NCBI GenBank assembly: GCA_963662175.1
Contig: OY759215.1
Span: 25,223,079-25,287,078, forward strand
Direction of reading: 5' to 3'
DNA from: Aradus depressus
Lineage: Eukaryota > Arthropoda > Insecta > Hemiptera > Aradidae
DNA: 64,000 nucleotides
This document shows positions 42,010 through 53,992 of the stretch, in pieces. The position numbers and the translations under genes are program-made. Position 1 is the stretch's first letter; every line of letters begins with the position of its first letter. The notes under the pieces are model-generated. The model did no database searches. It worked only from the letters and a program-made list of their open reading frames with translations, and had not been told where the DNA came from.

Positions 42010-42650
42010 ATCTTTTGTATAAATCACTGCTCCTCGCCTCAAATTCATTTCATACTGGCAGTAGTGGGTATATGAAAGCAATTTGTTGGCAACAGAAGTT
42101 TTCCTTATTTCATTGCACAGTGTAATTCTCAGAGTGACTATCTTACATACAGTAATGGCAGTATGATATTATTTTGAGAGGGGGAGCGAACATCTATCTG
42201 TTCATTCTTTGGAGTGCTCTAACTTTGGTCGCATTGATCCAATCTCAATTCTACTAAAATCTCAATAATTAGAAATTTAATAAGGAATACATTTGGTAAG
42301 AACATATTTTTCGATATCTCTAACCGTTTTCGCGTAAATCCAGTAAATGTTTATAATAATTGATTTCGAGATGTCCTTTGAAGGTCCTTTTCCGGCATGT
42401 ATTTCTTAAACCGAGCCTTCGAAAAATAGTATTTCATATAGAATGTGCCTTTCAGTTTTCTTTAAGACTTTTTATGTGAAGAAATGGTTCATTAGGTCAT
42501 AAATCTACGTGAATAAGTTGTTGAGTCGCAATTTGTTGGCATCAGCAGATTTCTTTGTTACATTGTATAGCGTAATTCTAAGTGTGACTTCCTTAGAGCC
42601 AGTAATGCCAGTATGAAATGAATTGGAAGGGGCGGGAGAGTGACCTGTAC
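42010..42650 (+). repeat. Long R3 copy
   Basis: Contains GCAGTAGTGGGTATATGAAAG, AGTGCTCTAACTTTGGTCGC, GTCCTTTTCCGGCATGTATT and GAATGTGCCTTTCAGTTTTC; inverted match to 12045-12880. Confidence 0.82.
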
Positions 42651-42679
42651 GAATTTTCCGACTCCTGGTTCCAATAAAT

Positions 42680-43160
42680 TAAAAAAAGAAAATTCTGTCT
42701 CTATGTGTCTGTGAACACTAATATTCCTATAGAATGAAATGTACACGACACGAAATTTTGTATGTGTATTCAGAACCCTCTAAGGATGACACTTATGTTC
42801 AGCCATATTGGTCAAGTGGAGTATTAGGGGGGAGGCTTAAACACAAAAATTCTAATAACTGGCAGTCAAAGCTCTATAAGAACGACACCTATTAATTTTC
42901 AGCAGAATTAGCAGAAGGGGAGGAGGGATGAGAGGGACTCAACGCAAAAATTTCATTAACTGCCGATATAATGAATCTGTCGACACAAAATTTAGTATGA
43001 GGATTCAGAAGCCATTACGTAGGTAAATCAAATATTGTGTTTTAGCCACAATATTTAGCCAAACGGTCGATTGGGTTTGGAGGGAGAGCGAAAACGTAAT
43101 TGATTAATTCGTGCTGGGGAAGTACACAACCGGTGATCCATCGAAGATTTTTTTTTAAAT
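42680..43160 (+). repeat. R1 copy
   Basis: GAACACTAATATTCCTATAGAATG to TCGTGCTGGGGAAGTACACA and a decayed tail hairpin. Three modules. Confidence 0.85.
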
Positions 43161-43620
43161 AATTATAAAACCTATTATTTAAAAATACTTTTGTTTTACT
43201 CTGTAGAATTCATGTTACACTTTTAGGATGGATGAGACAGTGGAATCCTGCATCTATCCGTTTAGAATTCATCCCTAATTTTCTTCATTATCCCCCCTCC
43301 CCTTCGGCGGCCCTGCACCACCCCCCTATACACTTGTTCCCCGGCAGATTCCCCTTTCACTTCATTTTCCATTCCCCTATTCCCCCTTTCCCTCTTCCCC
43401 TTACCCTATGATTTCCCCGGGGCTCTCCTTCCGGCTATACCAAACTTAGTCCACTGCCAGAATCAATTCAATGCACTGTACTTCGCCGCTTAGCCTTAAC
43501 AGATCCTTTCATTAAATGGCAGATCATAAAAAAACAATTTATCTATTTAAATTTCACCGGCTTTATATACTTTAAATTACATAATAACAATAAAAGTTTG
43601 GTCGATTTTATTCCTGAAAC
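43160..43620. other. Pyrimidine-rich, no gene
   Basis: 43290-43430 is a C/T-rich stretch (CCCCTATTCCCCCTTTCCC). Nothing recognised. Confidence 0.5.
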
Positions 43621-43624
43621 TATA

Positions 43625-43740
43625 CGAAAGTATGTAGGGAAAGTTTTGTAATCGATCAGAAATTTCATGTTCAGTTTTCAGCGGAATTTCATGTTTTCCG
43701 ACCCCCTTATTGCAACAATGAAAAAAATAATCCTCTCCGT
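43625..43740 (+). repeat. R1 head fragment
   Basis: GGGAAAGTTTTGTAATCGATC, CAGCGGAATTTCATGTTTTC and a short A-rich end. Confidence 0.75.
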
Positions 43741-43904
43741 TTCTGTTTACCTACTGTTTATTAACTTAAAATCCATAATAACTATTATTTTCATCACTTC
43801 TGCTTATTGTTAGTACTTAGTATTGTTTGTACAGATTGTAGAATAAATAGAAGTTTATTATTATGTGTGTTTTATCTAATTATCTATTGTTCGTTACCTA
43901 TATA

Positions 43905-44132
43905 TCGCACCTTTACCGGAACAGTGGCCTATTGAGGTTAGGTCTCTGTTTCCGCAAGAAAATTAATGATTGCAAAAATTAACAGACTTATATATTTTTT
44001 TGATGAACAATATCCAGTATTTTACATTAGGTCCTTTTTCTAATAAAAATATGAACAATTTTTGACCGAAAAACGTCTTAAACTGAAATTCGAAATTTTT
44101 TGAGTTAGGTCACTGTTCCGGTAAAGGTGCGA
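43905..44132. mobile_element. 228-bp MITE with TA target duplication
   Basis: Perfect-to-near-perfect inverted ends TCGCACCTTTACCGGAACAG (left) and its complement (right), about 25 bases. TA flanks both ends (43903-43904, 44133-44134). No ORF. Confidence 0.88.
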
Positions 44133-44204
44133 TATGTAGTATTAAACACAAAATCAAATTAAGCGTTTTGTATATCCTACGTACATATAATGATTTTTTT
44201 TTAA

Positions 44205-44278
44205 CCCTCCTCAACTGGACACCCTTCTGCAACGGACAATTTTCATGGTCCTGTGATTGTCCGTTGCGGAGGGGTTTT
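44205..44278 (-). mobile_element. Pogo/Tigger-like terminus
   Basis: Minus strand starts CAGTAAAACCCCTCCGCAAC and GGACAATC, then a near copy in reverse (ATTGTCCGTTGCAGAAGGG). The CAGTAaAaCC start next to TA is typical of pogo/Tigger inverted ends. Only about 75 bases, so either a tiny MITE or a stub. Confidence 0.55.
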
Positions 44279-44368
44279 ACTGTATGAATTTTTTTTTTTT
44301 TTTGAGTTGGGGAGGAGGAGGAGGAGTGGAAGTTAAGATGCTTAAATTAAAAAAAAAAATTCTATAAT

Positions 44369-45185
44369 GGGCATCCATCCCTCTCTCGATATGTGGGATA
44401 GTTGAAATCGATAGATTGCATGACATCAGAAAGGGAGCTGATGACACGACCCCTCCCCCTTTACTGTCCCACTCCAAATCAATTATTCGTTAAGCCTGTA
44501 ACTCTACGAGGCAAGTTCATTCGCTACTCGCCAGCTAATGAACTCGCCGACAATAAGTACGAGTAGCGCAGCGCTAGTAATTGTATTCCATATGTTTCGT
44601 CTATTATGTGATTTAGTGACAGTCACATGCTGAGAGCATCCATCCCTCTCTCGATATGTGGTATAGTTGAAATCGATAGATTGCATGACATCAGAAAGGG
44701 AGCTGATGACACGATCCCTCCCCCTTTACTGTCCCACTCCAAATCAATTATTCGTTAAGCCTGTAACTCTACGAGGCAAGTTCATTCGCTACTCGCCAGC
44801 TAATTAACTCGCCGACAATAAGTGCGAGTAGCGGCAGCGCTAGTAATTGTATTCCGTATGTTTCGTCTATTATGTGATTTAGTGACAGTCACATGCTGAG
44901 AGCATCCATCCCTCTCTCGATATGTGGGATAGTTGAAATCGATAGATTGCATGACATCAGAAAGGGAGCTGATGACACGACCCCTCCCTCTTTACTGTCC
45001 CACTCCAAATCAATTATTCGTTAAGCCTGTAACTCTACGAGGCAAGTTCATTCGCTACTCTCCAGCTAGTTAACACGCCGACAATAAGTACGAGTAGCGT
45101 AGCGCTAGTAATTGTATTCCGTATGTTTCGTCTATTTTGTGATTTAGTGACAGTCACATGCTGAGAGCATCCATCCCTCTCTTGA
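44369..45185. repeat. 268-bp tandem array, 3 units
   Basis: Units start GCATCCATCCCTCTCTCGAT (44369, 44636, 44904; a stub at about 45168). Contain AATCGATAGATTGCATGACA and TACGAGGCAAGTTCATTCGC. More than 95% identical by eye. Confidence 0.93.
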
Positions 45186-45189
45186 AATG

Positions 45190-45345
45190 TCAAATGTCAA
45201 ATCACGATACATTCATTCTAGCTAGAGTTACCCGTGTTCATAGATACACAAACGAACGGACAGACAAGCAATTTTAAGATTTTTGGAATCGTGTTTGGAA
45301 TCCGGTGAAAATTCAATATCAATTTTCTTTATAGCTGTGGAAGTA
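45190..45345 (-). repeat. R1 fragment
   Basis: Reverse R1 end: ACATTCATTCTAGCTAGAGT, GTGAAAATTCAATATC, then GCTGTGGAAGTAAAA. Directly follows the 268-bp array. Confidence 0.7.
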
Positions 45346-45654
45346 AAATGTTTGAATCCTTGATTGTTAGAGTTTATTTGAGACAATGTTTTCTTCATAA
45401 AGTGAGTTTGCCGGTTAGTTGACCAGATTTGCCTTTTTCTTGGAGGAAACTAACGGGGTTTGGGCTAGATTTGGGTTTTCCATTTCATTTCGTCTGTTCC
45501 AATGGGGGTTGGGGGTGGCTGGGGACAGCGGTGGGGGTGGCTGGCTCCGTTCCAAGCCCAACACCATTTCCACTTTCCCTTCCACTATATATTTATGTTA
45601 CTATAAGTTTGCCCGGCTTCAGATAGTAATGACATCTTCAAGTAATGTTTATTA

Positions 45655-45755
45655 ACTGTTTTGGGGCTTATAGCCCTCATTTTGTTTTGGGACTTGGCCC
45701 TCATTTTTTTGGGACAACCCCCATTTTATTTTGGGCTTAGCCCTCAGTTATTTTT
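45655..45755. repeat. ~25-bp imperfect tandem array
   Basis: Four units of the form TTTTGGGgCTTAGCCCTCAT, ending at a T-run and an R1 head. Confidence 0.75.
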
Positions 45756-46262
45756 TTTTTTACTTCCCCAGCTATATATATATTTATATTATACTTTAAT
45801 TTTTGTACAAATACATTTTTGCGATCAGTGACAATATAGTGGAAAGCTGATAAAATAAATTTTAAAATGTGGTCGGTGAATGTTCTTTCAACGTAATTTT
45901 TAGCTACCAGTCGACCGTTACTTACAAGGAGCTCTTAAATCCCCGAATTTTTTGTCGATGAATTCATTACATTGGCAGTTATAAAGCTTTTTCTTTAATT
46001 GAGCCCCCTTCCCAGCCGATATAGCAGAAATTTGACAGGTTTTGACCTTAAATATGAAATTTCATGTCGATACATCCATTACAACGCCAGTTATTAGAGT
46101 TTTTACTCACTTAATATCCCCCTTCCCGACCAAGTTATCGTGAATAGATTCTTGTTTTCATATTCGGAAACATAAGGTGATGAAATTTCGTTGAAAACTC
46201 GGTATCGAATTTTTGGCCGATTACATAACTTCCCCTAAACTTCGTATAGCTGGGGAAGTAAC
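45756..46262. repeat. R1 and R4 mosaic
   Basis: Starts with an R1 head (TACTTCCCCAGCTATA), then an R4 scrap at 45800-45870 (ACATTTTTGCGATCAG, AATATAGTGGAAAGC), then R1 in reverse to 46262 (TAACTTCCCCTAAACTTCG, GCTGGGGAAGTAA). Confidence 0.7.
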
Positions 46263-46419
46263 AATTGCACTGAAAGGTGGCTTCTGGATTATATTCTGGA
46301 TTACTAAAAACAAATCTCTAATCACTTTATCCGTATGATTTCTTCGGATCTTCCAAAGGATGCAGTGAACCCGGATGTCCGCCTGGAAAACTATAAGTTA
46401 GTCTTGGTCCCTCCAACAA

Positions 46420-46645
46420 GTATCGATACGACATTCTGTATGTATGTTTGAAAGGACTGACGACATCTCATATTTTTCAGCGAAATTGGCCTAAGTCCCT
46501 GTGAAAGTTGATTTTTATTCATATTTGGAATTGATTTTTTTAAATTGTCAGGATCTTTCAGTCAATTAAAACGTTCGATTGGTGTTGGTGGGAGAGCGAA
46601 TACGTAGTTGATTAATTTGTGCTGGGGAAGTTCATTAACGACGAC
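46420..46645 (+). repeat. R1 tail fragment
   Basis: ATTTTTCAGCGAAATTGGCC to TGTGCTGGGGAAGTTCATT. Confidence 0.75.
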
Positions 46646-46959
46646 TTTTGTCTATAATATGATGATGCTTTTTTCCCGAGCTCTTCAGGTTGAATTCATC
46701 TCAGCTGCTTCCCTAATGATTTTGACAAAATATCTCCCTAATGTTGTTATCTTGAAGAACACTAGTCACCCCCTTCACTCGCCATTCTCCCCCTCATCAT
46801 TTTCCGTCCGGATAAACGAAGTTTTTCCTCTTCCCTTTTCTTAAAGAAAATTTGGTAGGAATTTCTTTAGGATTGTGCCTATTCCACTAACGATAGACGT
46901 TCAAGGAAAATCCTTGAAACGGTTTTCCTAACTTCGAGGAATTTAATGTATCTTCAGTT

Positions 46960-47425
46960 TTACTACCCCAGCTGTACAAATTATAGGGGTAGTTATGTAA
47001 TTGGTCAGAAATTCACTGTTGAGTTTTTACAGGAATTTTATGTATTCCGACCCCGTGATTCCAAAATTGAAAAAAAAAAAATGAGGTCCGTCTGTGTGTG
47101 GCTATGAACAACGATAACTCCCGATTGAATTATTGTATCGTCACAAAATTTCATAGGTGTATCCAAAACCTTATAACGACGACAACTATTGATTTTTAGC
47201 GTATTCCGTCTTAGAGAAAGGGAGGATTAGAGGGGGCTTAACACAAAAATTCTAATATCTGCCTATGTAACGAATGTATCGAAACGAAATTTAGTATGAG
47301 AATTCAAAAGTCCCTGTGTAAGTCAACTAATGATGATTAGCCAAAACGGTTTTAGAGGGAGAGAGAAAACTTAATTGATTAATTCGTGCTGTGGATGTAC
47401 ATTACCGGTGATATACCATTTTCTT
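46960..47425 (+). repeat. R1 near-complete copy
   Basis: Head ACTACCCCAGCTGTACAAAT, internal A-run, two modules, tail CGTGCTGTGGATGTACATTA. Confidence 0.85.
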
Positions 47426-47507
47426 AGTGTTAGAATATTTCTCTTGGATTTAAAACTTTATTTCCATTCCCAAACAATCAATCCTTACCTCTGTGCTAAT
47501 CCATGTA

Positions 47508-48038
47508 GCTGGCGAATCACATTAAGTGTCCTACGGTGTTCTATTATCCTGCTTCTTAAGTAAGTAGTCTGCCCTATGAATTATTTAACTGATTGCATTC
47601 TACGGTAATGACATTTTCAGTGCAGCTGGTAAGTGTTCCAATTTGCCACCTTTTAGGTAGGAAATTACAAATTTATAATAAAAATAATATTTATTTCCGT
47701 TAAACCTAACATGACACGTCGTTCTATTGTGTAACTAAAAATAACCTAAATTATATACATCAACCGATATTAGATCATAGGTCCTATGTATATAATTTAG
47801 GTTATTTTTAGTTACACAATAGAACGACGTGTCATGTTAGGTTTAACGGAAATATATATTATTTTTATTATTATTTCGTAATTTCCTATCTGAAAGGTGG
47901 CAAATTGGAACACTTACCAGCTGCACTGAAAATGTCTTTACCGTAGAATGCAATCAGTTAAATAATTCATAGGGCAAACTACTTACTTAAGAAGCAGGAT
48001 AATAGAACACCGTAGGACACTTAATGTGATTCGCCAGC
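47508..48038. repeat. 531-bp near-perfect palindrome
   Basis: Arms 47508-47760 and 47786-48038 (253 bases each, a few mismatches) around a 25-base spacer. Outer ends GCTGGCGAATCACATTAAGT and complement. The inner portion is related to 39377-39510. It abuts R1 on the left. Could be an inverted duplication of one element end. Confidence 0.93.
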
Positions 48039-48132
48039 ATATTATGAGATGAATAATAATATTTTTTTAAATGAATAATTGACATACATAATACAGTAGG
48101 TAGGTACTGTATACATTTTTAATTAAAAATAT

Positions 48133-48436
48133 TAGTTATTATTACTCATGCCCGGGCTTTAACTACTAGGTCATATCGCCTACTACCAGAGAGCGCTCTT
48201 TCGTCACTTTGGGTGGACATGAGCCCGAGCTACTATGGGAGTCCTAAATTTTGTCTGTAGACCCTAAATTTTTATTCACCTAGGGCAGGGGTCTTTAACG
48301 AGTACCTGACATCGTACAGGCTCGGGATCATCGCTTTACGTCCCACCCGAAGGAGGGACCCTCCCAGATAATATGAATTAAGGACCTCGGCCGGGTTTGG
48401 AACCCACGATCTTGAGCTCAGTAAGCATTTTATATT
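48133..48436 (-). repeat. SINE1 copy, head truncated
   Basis: Reverse from AACTAATA tail through GCCCGGGC, AGAGCGCTC, CATCGTACAGGCTCGGGA, to the B box and CTTGAGCTCAGTAAGCAT; cut inside the tRNA-like head. Confidence 0.88.
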
Positions 48437-48640
48437 TTTATTTATATGAATAAATTTGCTTTCAGGATGATATTTACGATCATGGGTCCTTCCTCAGGAA
48501 GCGAAATAAAGGAATAGTAAAATAAATAGTATATATGTAACTAAAATAATAAAATATAGTTTGACCTCTCACAGATTTTATTAATTCTAGCCTGCTTTCG
48601 TGGTTGTCCTAATCTTCACGCAGTCTGATAAAATAATTTT
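48437..48640 (-). repeat. Two Penelope-like ends with hammerhead-like cores
   Basis: 48462-48508 on minus: CTGAGGA, AGGA...TCCT arm, GAAAGC (as at 39573). 48587-48622 on minus: TGC, GTGAAGA (invariant C lost), a decayed arm, GAAAGC-AG-GCTA. The second belongs to the 10423 family, the first to the 39377 family. Confidence 0.5.
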
Positions 48641-49565
48641 GAAAACAACATAATTTAAAATGATTTAATAAATAAGGTTTAAAAATTAAAATAAACGAAA
48701 ATAACAAAAACAACAATACATATTAAAAAACTTAACTCTAAAAAAAATATTCTGGTGGTTAAATAGGTACTTTTCTTGCCTTTTTTTCGGCGAACGTATT
48801 TATTATATCATCCATAGCTGAAGAAGATTTTAGTGCGCTTCACACGGACGGTTATAACACTTTTTTACACTTGAGTGAAAAAGTTATTATTTTTTTTCTT
48901 GATTGATCTCCTTTTTTGTTTGCGTTATAAAATTAAACATTTTTAGTTTTAGTTTTGACGCACATTTTTCGATGAATCTATGAAAATAAGGGGTTGAGAT
49001 GTTTTTTTCTCGTAAAAAGATTACAACTCAATGTGAATTTCGGGGGTTTTCCAAAGCATATTGACTGTCCTTTATGGTACTTTCCCGAGACGGAATAATG
49101 TAGAGCTGCGGCTGAGTGTTTTATTATTTATTCATTAGGGCTTGGCTTTTATCTATATGACTATGGACAACATTTCACGATTTTTTGCTTACGAATGTTG
49201 GGGCCCGAGCGGTAGCTACCTATGCCTCTGAGTAGTACGAATATAAATAAAGTGTCATATTTATTCTGGATGGGGACTGACTGTTTAGTCCTTGAAATAA
49301 ATCCCAGGGTAAGACTGAGTTGTGCCTCTCCTGTCATCTGACTGACTCTCTGCTGGTACATACATACACCATGAATAATACATTGGTTGACTTCCTTTTC
49401 AGATCTGATACCGCAAATAAGTTGACAAGGTCAAAAGATGGATGACAATTGTTGACAAACAACCTTCTTCTTCCTTCTTTCACGAAAATTGTATAGTTTT
49501 CCATACGCTAACATATACTATAATGGTCAGAATTTAGGGTTAAACCAATTTTCTGACCTATAAAA
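48640..49565. other. No gene seen
   Basis: AT-rich and apparently unique; no splice-exon pair, no repeat family recognised. Confidence 0.5.
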
Positions 49566-49566
49566 T

Positions 49567-49945
49567 AAAAGGAGTTTTATTTCCCCATCTATACTATGTA
49601 TAGGGGAAGTTATGTAATCGGTCAGAAATTCGATGCGGGATTTTAAACGGCATTTAAGGTTTTTCGACCTTTAGATTACAAATATGAAAAAAAAAAAGAA
49701 AATTCTGTCTATCTCGATAGAATGAATGTATCGATACAACATTTTATATGCGAGCAACCCCTATTGAGACAAATCGGCCAAGGAGAGGGGTAACTCAAAA
49801 ACACACATAACTGCCGTTGTAATGAAAAAATGTCATGTCAATTCGAAACCCCATAAGTAAGACACTTATTAATTTTCAGCGGAATTCGACAGAAGGGAAA
49901 TGGCGTTCAAGGGAGATGCTCAATTCAAAAACCTTAACAAACTGC
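49567..49945 (+). repeat. R1 copy, left part, split by the hAT-like element
   Basis: Head TTTCCCCATCTATACTATG with GGGGAAGTTATGTAATCGG, two modules; interrupted after AACAAACTGC and resumes at 52211. Confidence 0.88.
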
Positions 49946-52210
49946 TAGGGAGTCGATGATTAAAATCAACGATTTAAATCGCGATTTGAATCAAATGATT
50001 TTTTTAATCAAATTCATGATTTAAATCAAACACGTTAAAATAAATAAATAAGTGATTAAAATTTTGCAAATATAAAAAAACAAAAACAAAAAATAACAAA
50101 AGGCACAAAACTGACCGCAGTTTGCAAACTATTGAAACATAATTTATGAAAATCTGTCAAGCAAACCACCAAATGATTACGTCAAAGCGTAATTATTTGA
50201 AAAAAGACAAAAAACTCGTGAGATTAAAATAGTTTAATTGGAAAAGATACAACTCAAAATGGCTAGCATATATATTAAAATAGTTTAATTGGAAAAGATA
50301 CAACTCAAAATGGTTAGCATATATATTAAAATAGTTTAATTGGAAAAGATACAACTCAAAATGGTTAGCATATATATTAAAATAGTTTAATTCGAAAAGA
50401 TACAACTCAAAATGGTTAGCATATGTATTAAAATAGTTTAATTGGAAAAGATACAACTCAAAATGGCTAGCATATATATTAAAATAGTTTAATTGGAAAA
50501 GATACAACTCAAAATGGTTAGCATATATATTAAAATAGTTTAATTGGAAAAGATACAACTCAAAATGGTTAGCATATATATTAAAATAGTTTAATTGGAA
50601 AAGATACAACTCAAAATGGTTAGCATATATATTAAAATAGTTTAATTGGAAAAGATACAACTCAAAATGGCTAGCATATATATTAAAATAGTTTAATTGG
50701 AAAAGATACAACTCAAAATGGTTAGCATATATATTAAAATAGTTTAATTCGAAAAGATACAACTCAAAATGGTTAGCATATATATTAAAATAGTTTAATT
50801 GGAAAAGATACAACTCAAAATGGTTAGCATATATATTAAAATAGTTTAATTGGAAAAGATACAACTCAAAATGGTTAGCATATATATTAAAATAGTTTAA
50901 TTGGAAAAGATACAACTCAAAATGGTTAGCATATATATTAAAATAGTTTAATTGGAAAAGATACAACTCAAAATGGTTAGCATATATATTAAAATAGTTT
51001 AATTGGAAAAGATACAACTCAAAATGGTTAGCATATATATTAAAATAGTTTAATTGGAAAAGATACAACTCAAAATGGTTAGCATATATATTAAAATAGT
51101 TTAATTGGAAAAGATACAACTCAAAATGGCTAGCATATATATTAAAATAGTTTAATTGGAAAAGATACAACTCAAAATGGTTAGCATATATATTAAAATA
51201 GTTTAATTGGAAAAGATACAACTCAAAATGGTTAGCATATATATTAAAATAGTTTAATTGGAAAAGATACAACTCAAAATGGTTAGCATATATATTAAAA
51301 TAGTTTAATTGGAAAAGATACAACTCAAAATGGCTAGCATATATATTAAAATAGTTTAATTGGAAAAGATACAACTCAAAATGGTTAGCATATATATTAA
51401 AATAGTTTAATTGGAAAAGATACAACTCAAAATGGTTAGCATATATATTAAAATAGTTTAATTGGAAAAGATACAACTCAAAATGGTTAGCATATATATT
51501 AAAATAGTTTAATTGGAAAAGATACAACTCAAAATGGTTAGCATATATATTAAAATAGTTTAATTGGAAAAGATACAACTCAAAATGGCTAGCATATATA
51601 TTAAAATAGTTTAATTGGAAAAGATACAACTCAAAATGGCTAGCATATATATTAAAATAGTTTAATTGGAAAAGATACAACTCAAAATGGTTAGCATATA
51701 TATTAAAATAGTTTAATTGGAAAAGATACAACTCAAAATGGCTAGCATATATATTAAATCGCTGAGATCAATGAAAATGTTTACATAGTGTAATGTTCGT
51801 AATCACATTAATATATTGTGATTCGAAAGGATATATCTCCAAATGGCCAACATAAGATAAATGCGAACAATAAACCAAGCAATATCTTTAGGAGTTTAAG
51901 TGTTTGTACAGACACACCAGTTTGCTAGCCTTCTCTACTCCTAAGCGATTCCTCAGTTTGCAATGAACTAGTCCCAAAGTTCGTTTTGTTATTTTTGTTT
52001 TTGGTTTTTAAGTTTGTAGAAAATATTCGCTTTGTGAAATTTCGGTTAGTTTTGTTCGTTTTGTTATTTTTGTTTTTTAAAATTGTGAAATTGTGGTCTG
52101 TTTTGTTAATTTTAGTTGAGTTTTCAGTTGATAGTTTTTAGTTGATTTAAATCGGATTTAAATCAAAAAAATTGATTTTTTAAAAAAAATCATGATTTCT
52201 ATAAATCCTA
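49946..52210. mobile_element. hAT-like non-autonomous element, 2.27 kb
   Basis: Flanked by perfect 8-bp repeats CAAACTGC (49938-49945, 52211-52218), the hAT hallmark. Short ends TAGGG... and ...TCCTA, then subterminal inverted stretches rich in GATTTAAATC (49985-50030; 52140-52200). No transposase; two thirds of the length is a 51-bp satellite. The insertion site is inside R1, whose sequence reads through if the element and one 8-mer are removed. Confidence 0.85.
50226..51757. repeat. 51-bp satellite, 30 units
   Basis: Unit of exactly 51 bases (TTTAATTGGAAAAGATACAA core, AAATGGTTAGCATATATATT). Variants are few: GGCTAGC or GGTTAGC, and TTCGAA in units 4 and 11. A diverged single unit sits outside the array at 51818-51855 (GATTCGAAAGGATATATCTC). 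The 17-codon unit keeps a 512-residue minus frame open, repeating YLFQLNYFNIYANHFEL; no start context or promoter suggests translation. Confidence 0.97.
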
Positions 52211-52375
52211 CAAACTGCCGATGTAATGAATTTATAAACACAAAATTTAGTATGAGGATTTAAGAGCCTCAACTGTTGCATATTAGCGCAAAGGGTCAAC
52301 TAGTTTCAGAGAGGTAGCGACATGTTAATTCTGAGGATATTCGCCGGGTATTCACCGTCGACATTTTTGAACTGA
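52211..52375 (+). repeat. R1 copy, right part
   Basis: CAAACTGCCGATGTAATGAA to a decayed tail; continues the copy broken at 49945. Confidence 0.85.
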
Positions 52376-52700
52376 TTGTGGCTACAAAAAGACGAGGGAT
52401 TAAGTCCATCAATTCTGGTTATTCAACTGTAAATCTAATAAATTTTGCATGAATAATGTTTTTAACAATTATTGTTAGTAATTATTATAATTTACATTAA
52501 TAAATACATCAATAAAACATTGTTATTTAACCAACCTTATCTTTTAGAGTCATGTTTATCTGTCTACCTTCATCTAAACTATATTTAATGTTTTTTTAAT
52601 TTGTTTATCTTTTTGTTTTCTTTCTTTATTATTTAATTTTTATATTTATCTATTTTTCATTTATATTTGTTTTTATTCCTCTGAATTTTTTACTAACACA
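52376..52700. other. AT-rich, no gene
   Basis: Includes a T-rich stretch at 52555-52690; nothing recognised. Confidence 0.5.
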
Positions 52701-52909
52701 ACTACACGAAGTATAGGGGAAGTTATGTAATCGCTCAGAAATTATTTTTCAGAGTTTTTACCGGTATGTTATTTTTTCCGATCCCTTGATTCCGTGATTC
52801 TATGAACCACAACTCCCGATAGAATGAATGTATCGACACGAAATTGATCATGTGTATCCAAAACCTTATAAAGGCGATTTACCTATTGTTTTTCAGCCAA
52901 AGGGAAGTG

Positions 52910-52920
<11 letters not shown>

Positions 52921-52941
<21 letters not shown>

Positions 52942-53130
52942 GGCTTTATTTACGGTGCATATTAGCCATGTCAATGTGTTATATATAATTATTTACGACA
53001 TCCATGGCCCCGGGAGGGAGTTCTATCTACGAAATAAAACTCACTCCCGGACGGGATTCGAACCCGCAAACCGTGGTGAGACCCCATGCGACCAAAGCCC
53101 TACGCTCTAGCCCGCACGGCCACCATGGCT
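52921..53130 (-). repeat. SINE2 second copy
   Basis: Same body, B box (GGTTCGAATCCC on minus) and A-box-like TGGCCGTGCGGGCTAGAGCG as 4581-4789, with a ~30-base A tail. Target duplication not clear (GTGA on both sides). Confidence 0.88.
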
Positions 53131-53200
53131 CGTGAAGGGGTTAAAAACCATAATAACTGTCGACTGTATCGACGCAAAATTTAGTATGAGGATTCAAAAG

Positions 53201-53682
53201 TATATTTTTATTTTTATTTTATCTTATTTTATTATGTATGTCTTTCTCCTCCCTCACACCTCTATCTAGCCCCTACTGTCTAAATTAATTTTATTTTAAA
53301 CCCTGTCTGGGCATCCTCCCCTCTCTTTCATAATCAACCATCACAGTGTTATGCTCTGTCGTTTTTATTAATCTATGTATTTTTCTCTTATCTATATACT
53401 GTATTTGTATTTTTTGTACATATTCTGTTTATTCATAGATACTTTTATTATTTTTTTCTTCATAATTAAGCTGTGAATTTTATGTTTTTTCATGTTATTC
53501 TTTTTTATATCTATATATTATTAATTTCTAGTTTTCTCCAATGTAACACTATTTTATTTATTTCATTTTACGAAATACTGATACTATTTCTCATTGTTCC
53601 TTTTCTATACTCTGTATGTATTTATTCTTAGGGGACCTCGCTCAGTCCCAGAATAATACAATTTCTTTTCATTTCATTTCAG
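53201..53682 (+). repeat. 5'-truncated LINE 3' end
   Basis: Matches 15265-15720 in reverse. Ends GAATAATACAATTTC and TTTCATTTCATTTC. Flanks TTCAAAAG (left) and TTCAGAAG (right) look like an 8-bp imperfect duplication inside R1. Confidence 0.65.
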
Positions 53683-53992
53683 AAGCCCCCTGTGTCGACA
53701 CGATATTTTATTATATTATATGCATATTCACAATCCCATAACGACGGCACCTATCAATTTTCAGCCACATCTGTCATAGGGAAAGATGGAAATTCGGGAA
53801 TGAGTCGGGGTGGGGGGGGGGGGGGGGGGATTTAACATAAATACTGTATGAACTGCAGATGTAATGAATGTATCAGCATTGAATTTTATGAATTAGAACT
53901 CCCTGAATAAGATACTTAAGGATTTTCAATCAAATCCTTAAATTTGTTCAAAGGGAGACCGATAACTTAGTTCATTTATTCTGGCTGGAGAA

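Larger units (their letters stand above)
52700..53992 (+). repeat. R1 copy split by SINE2 and a LINE 3' end
   Basis: R1 pieces at 52700-52920, 53131-53200 and 53683-53992 follow in order. SINE2 (52921-53130) and a LINE-like 3' end (53201-53682) sit in the two gaps. The R1 tail runs into the 37-bp array. Confidence 0.8.

Noticed and set aside
50193..51731. 512-residue minus-strand ORF, the longest in the window
   Set aside because: It is a 51-bp satellite whose unit is 17 codons without a stop; the frame simply reads the array. No start context, domain or non-repeat sequence supports a protein.
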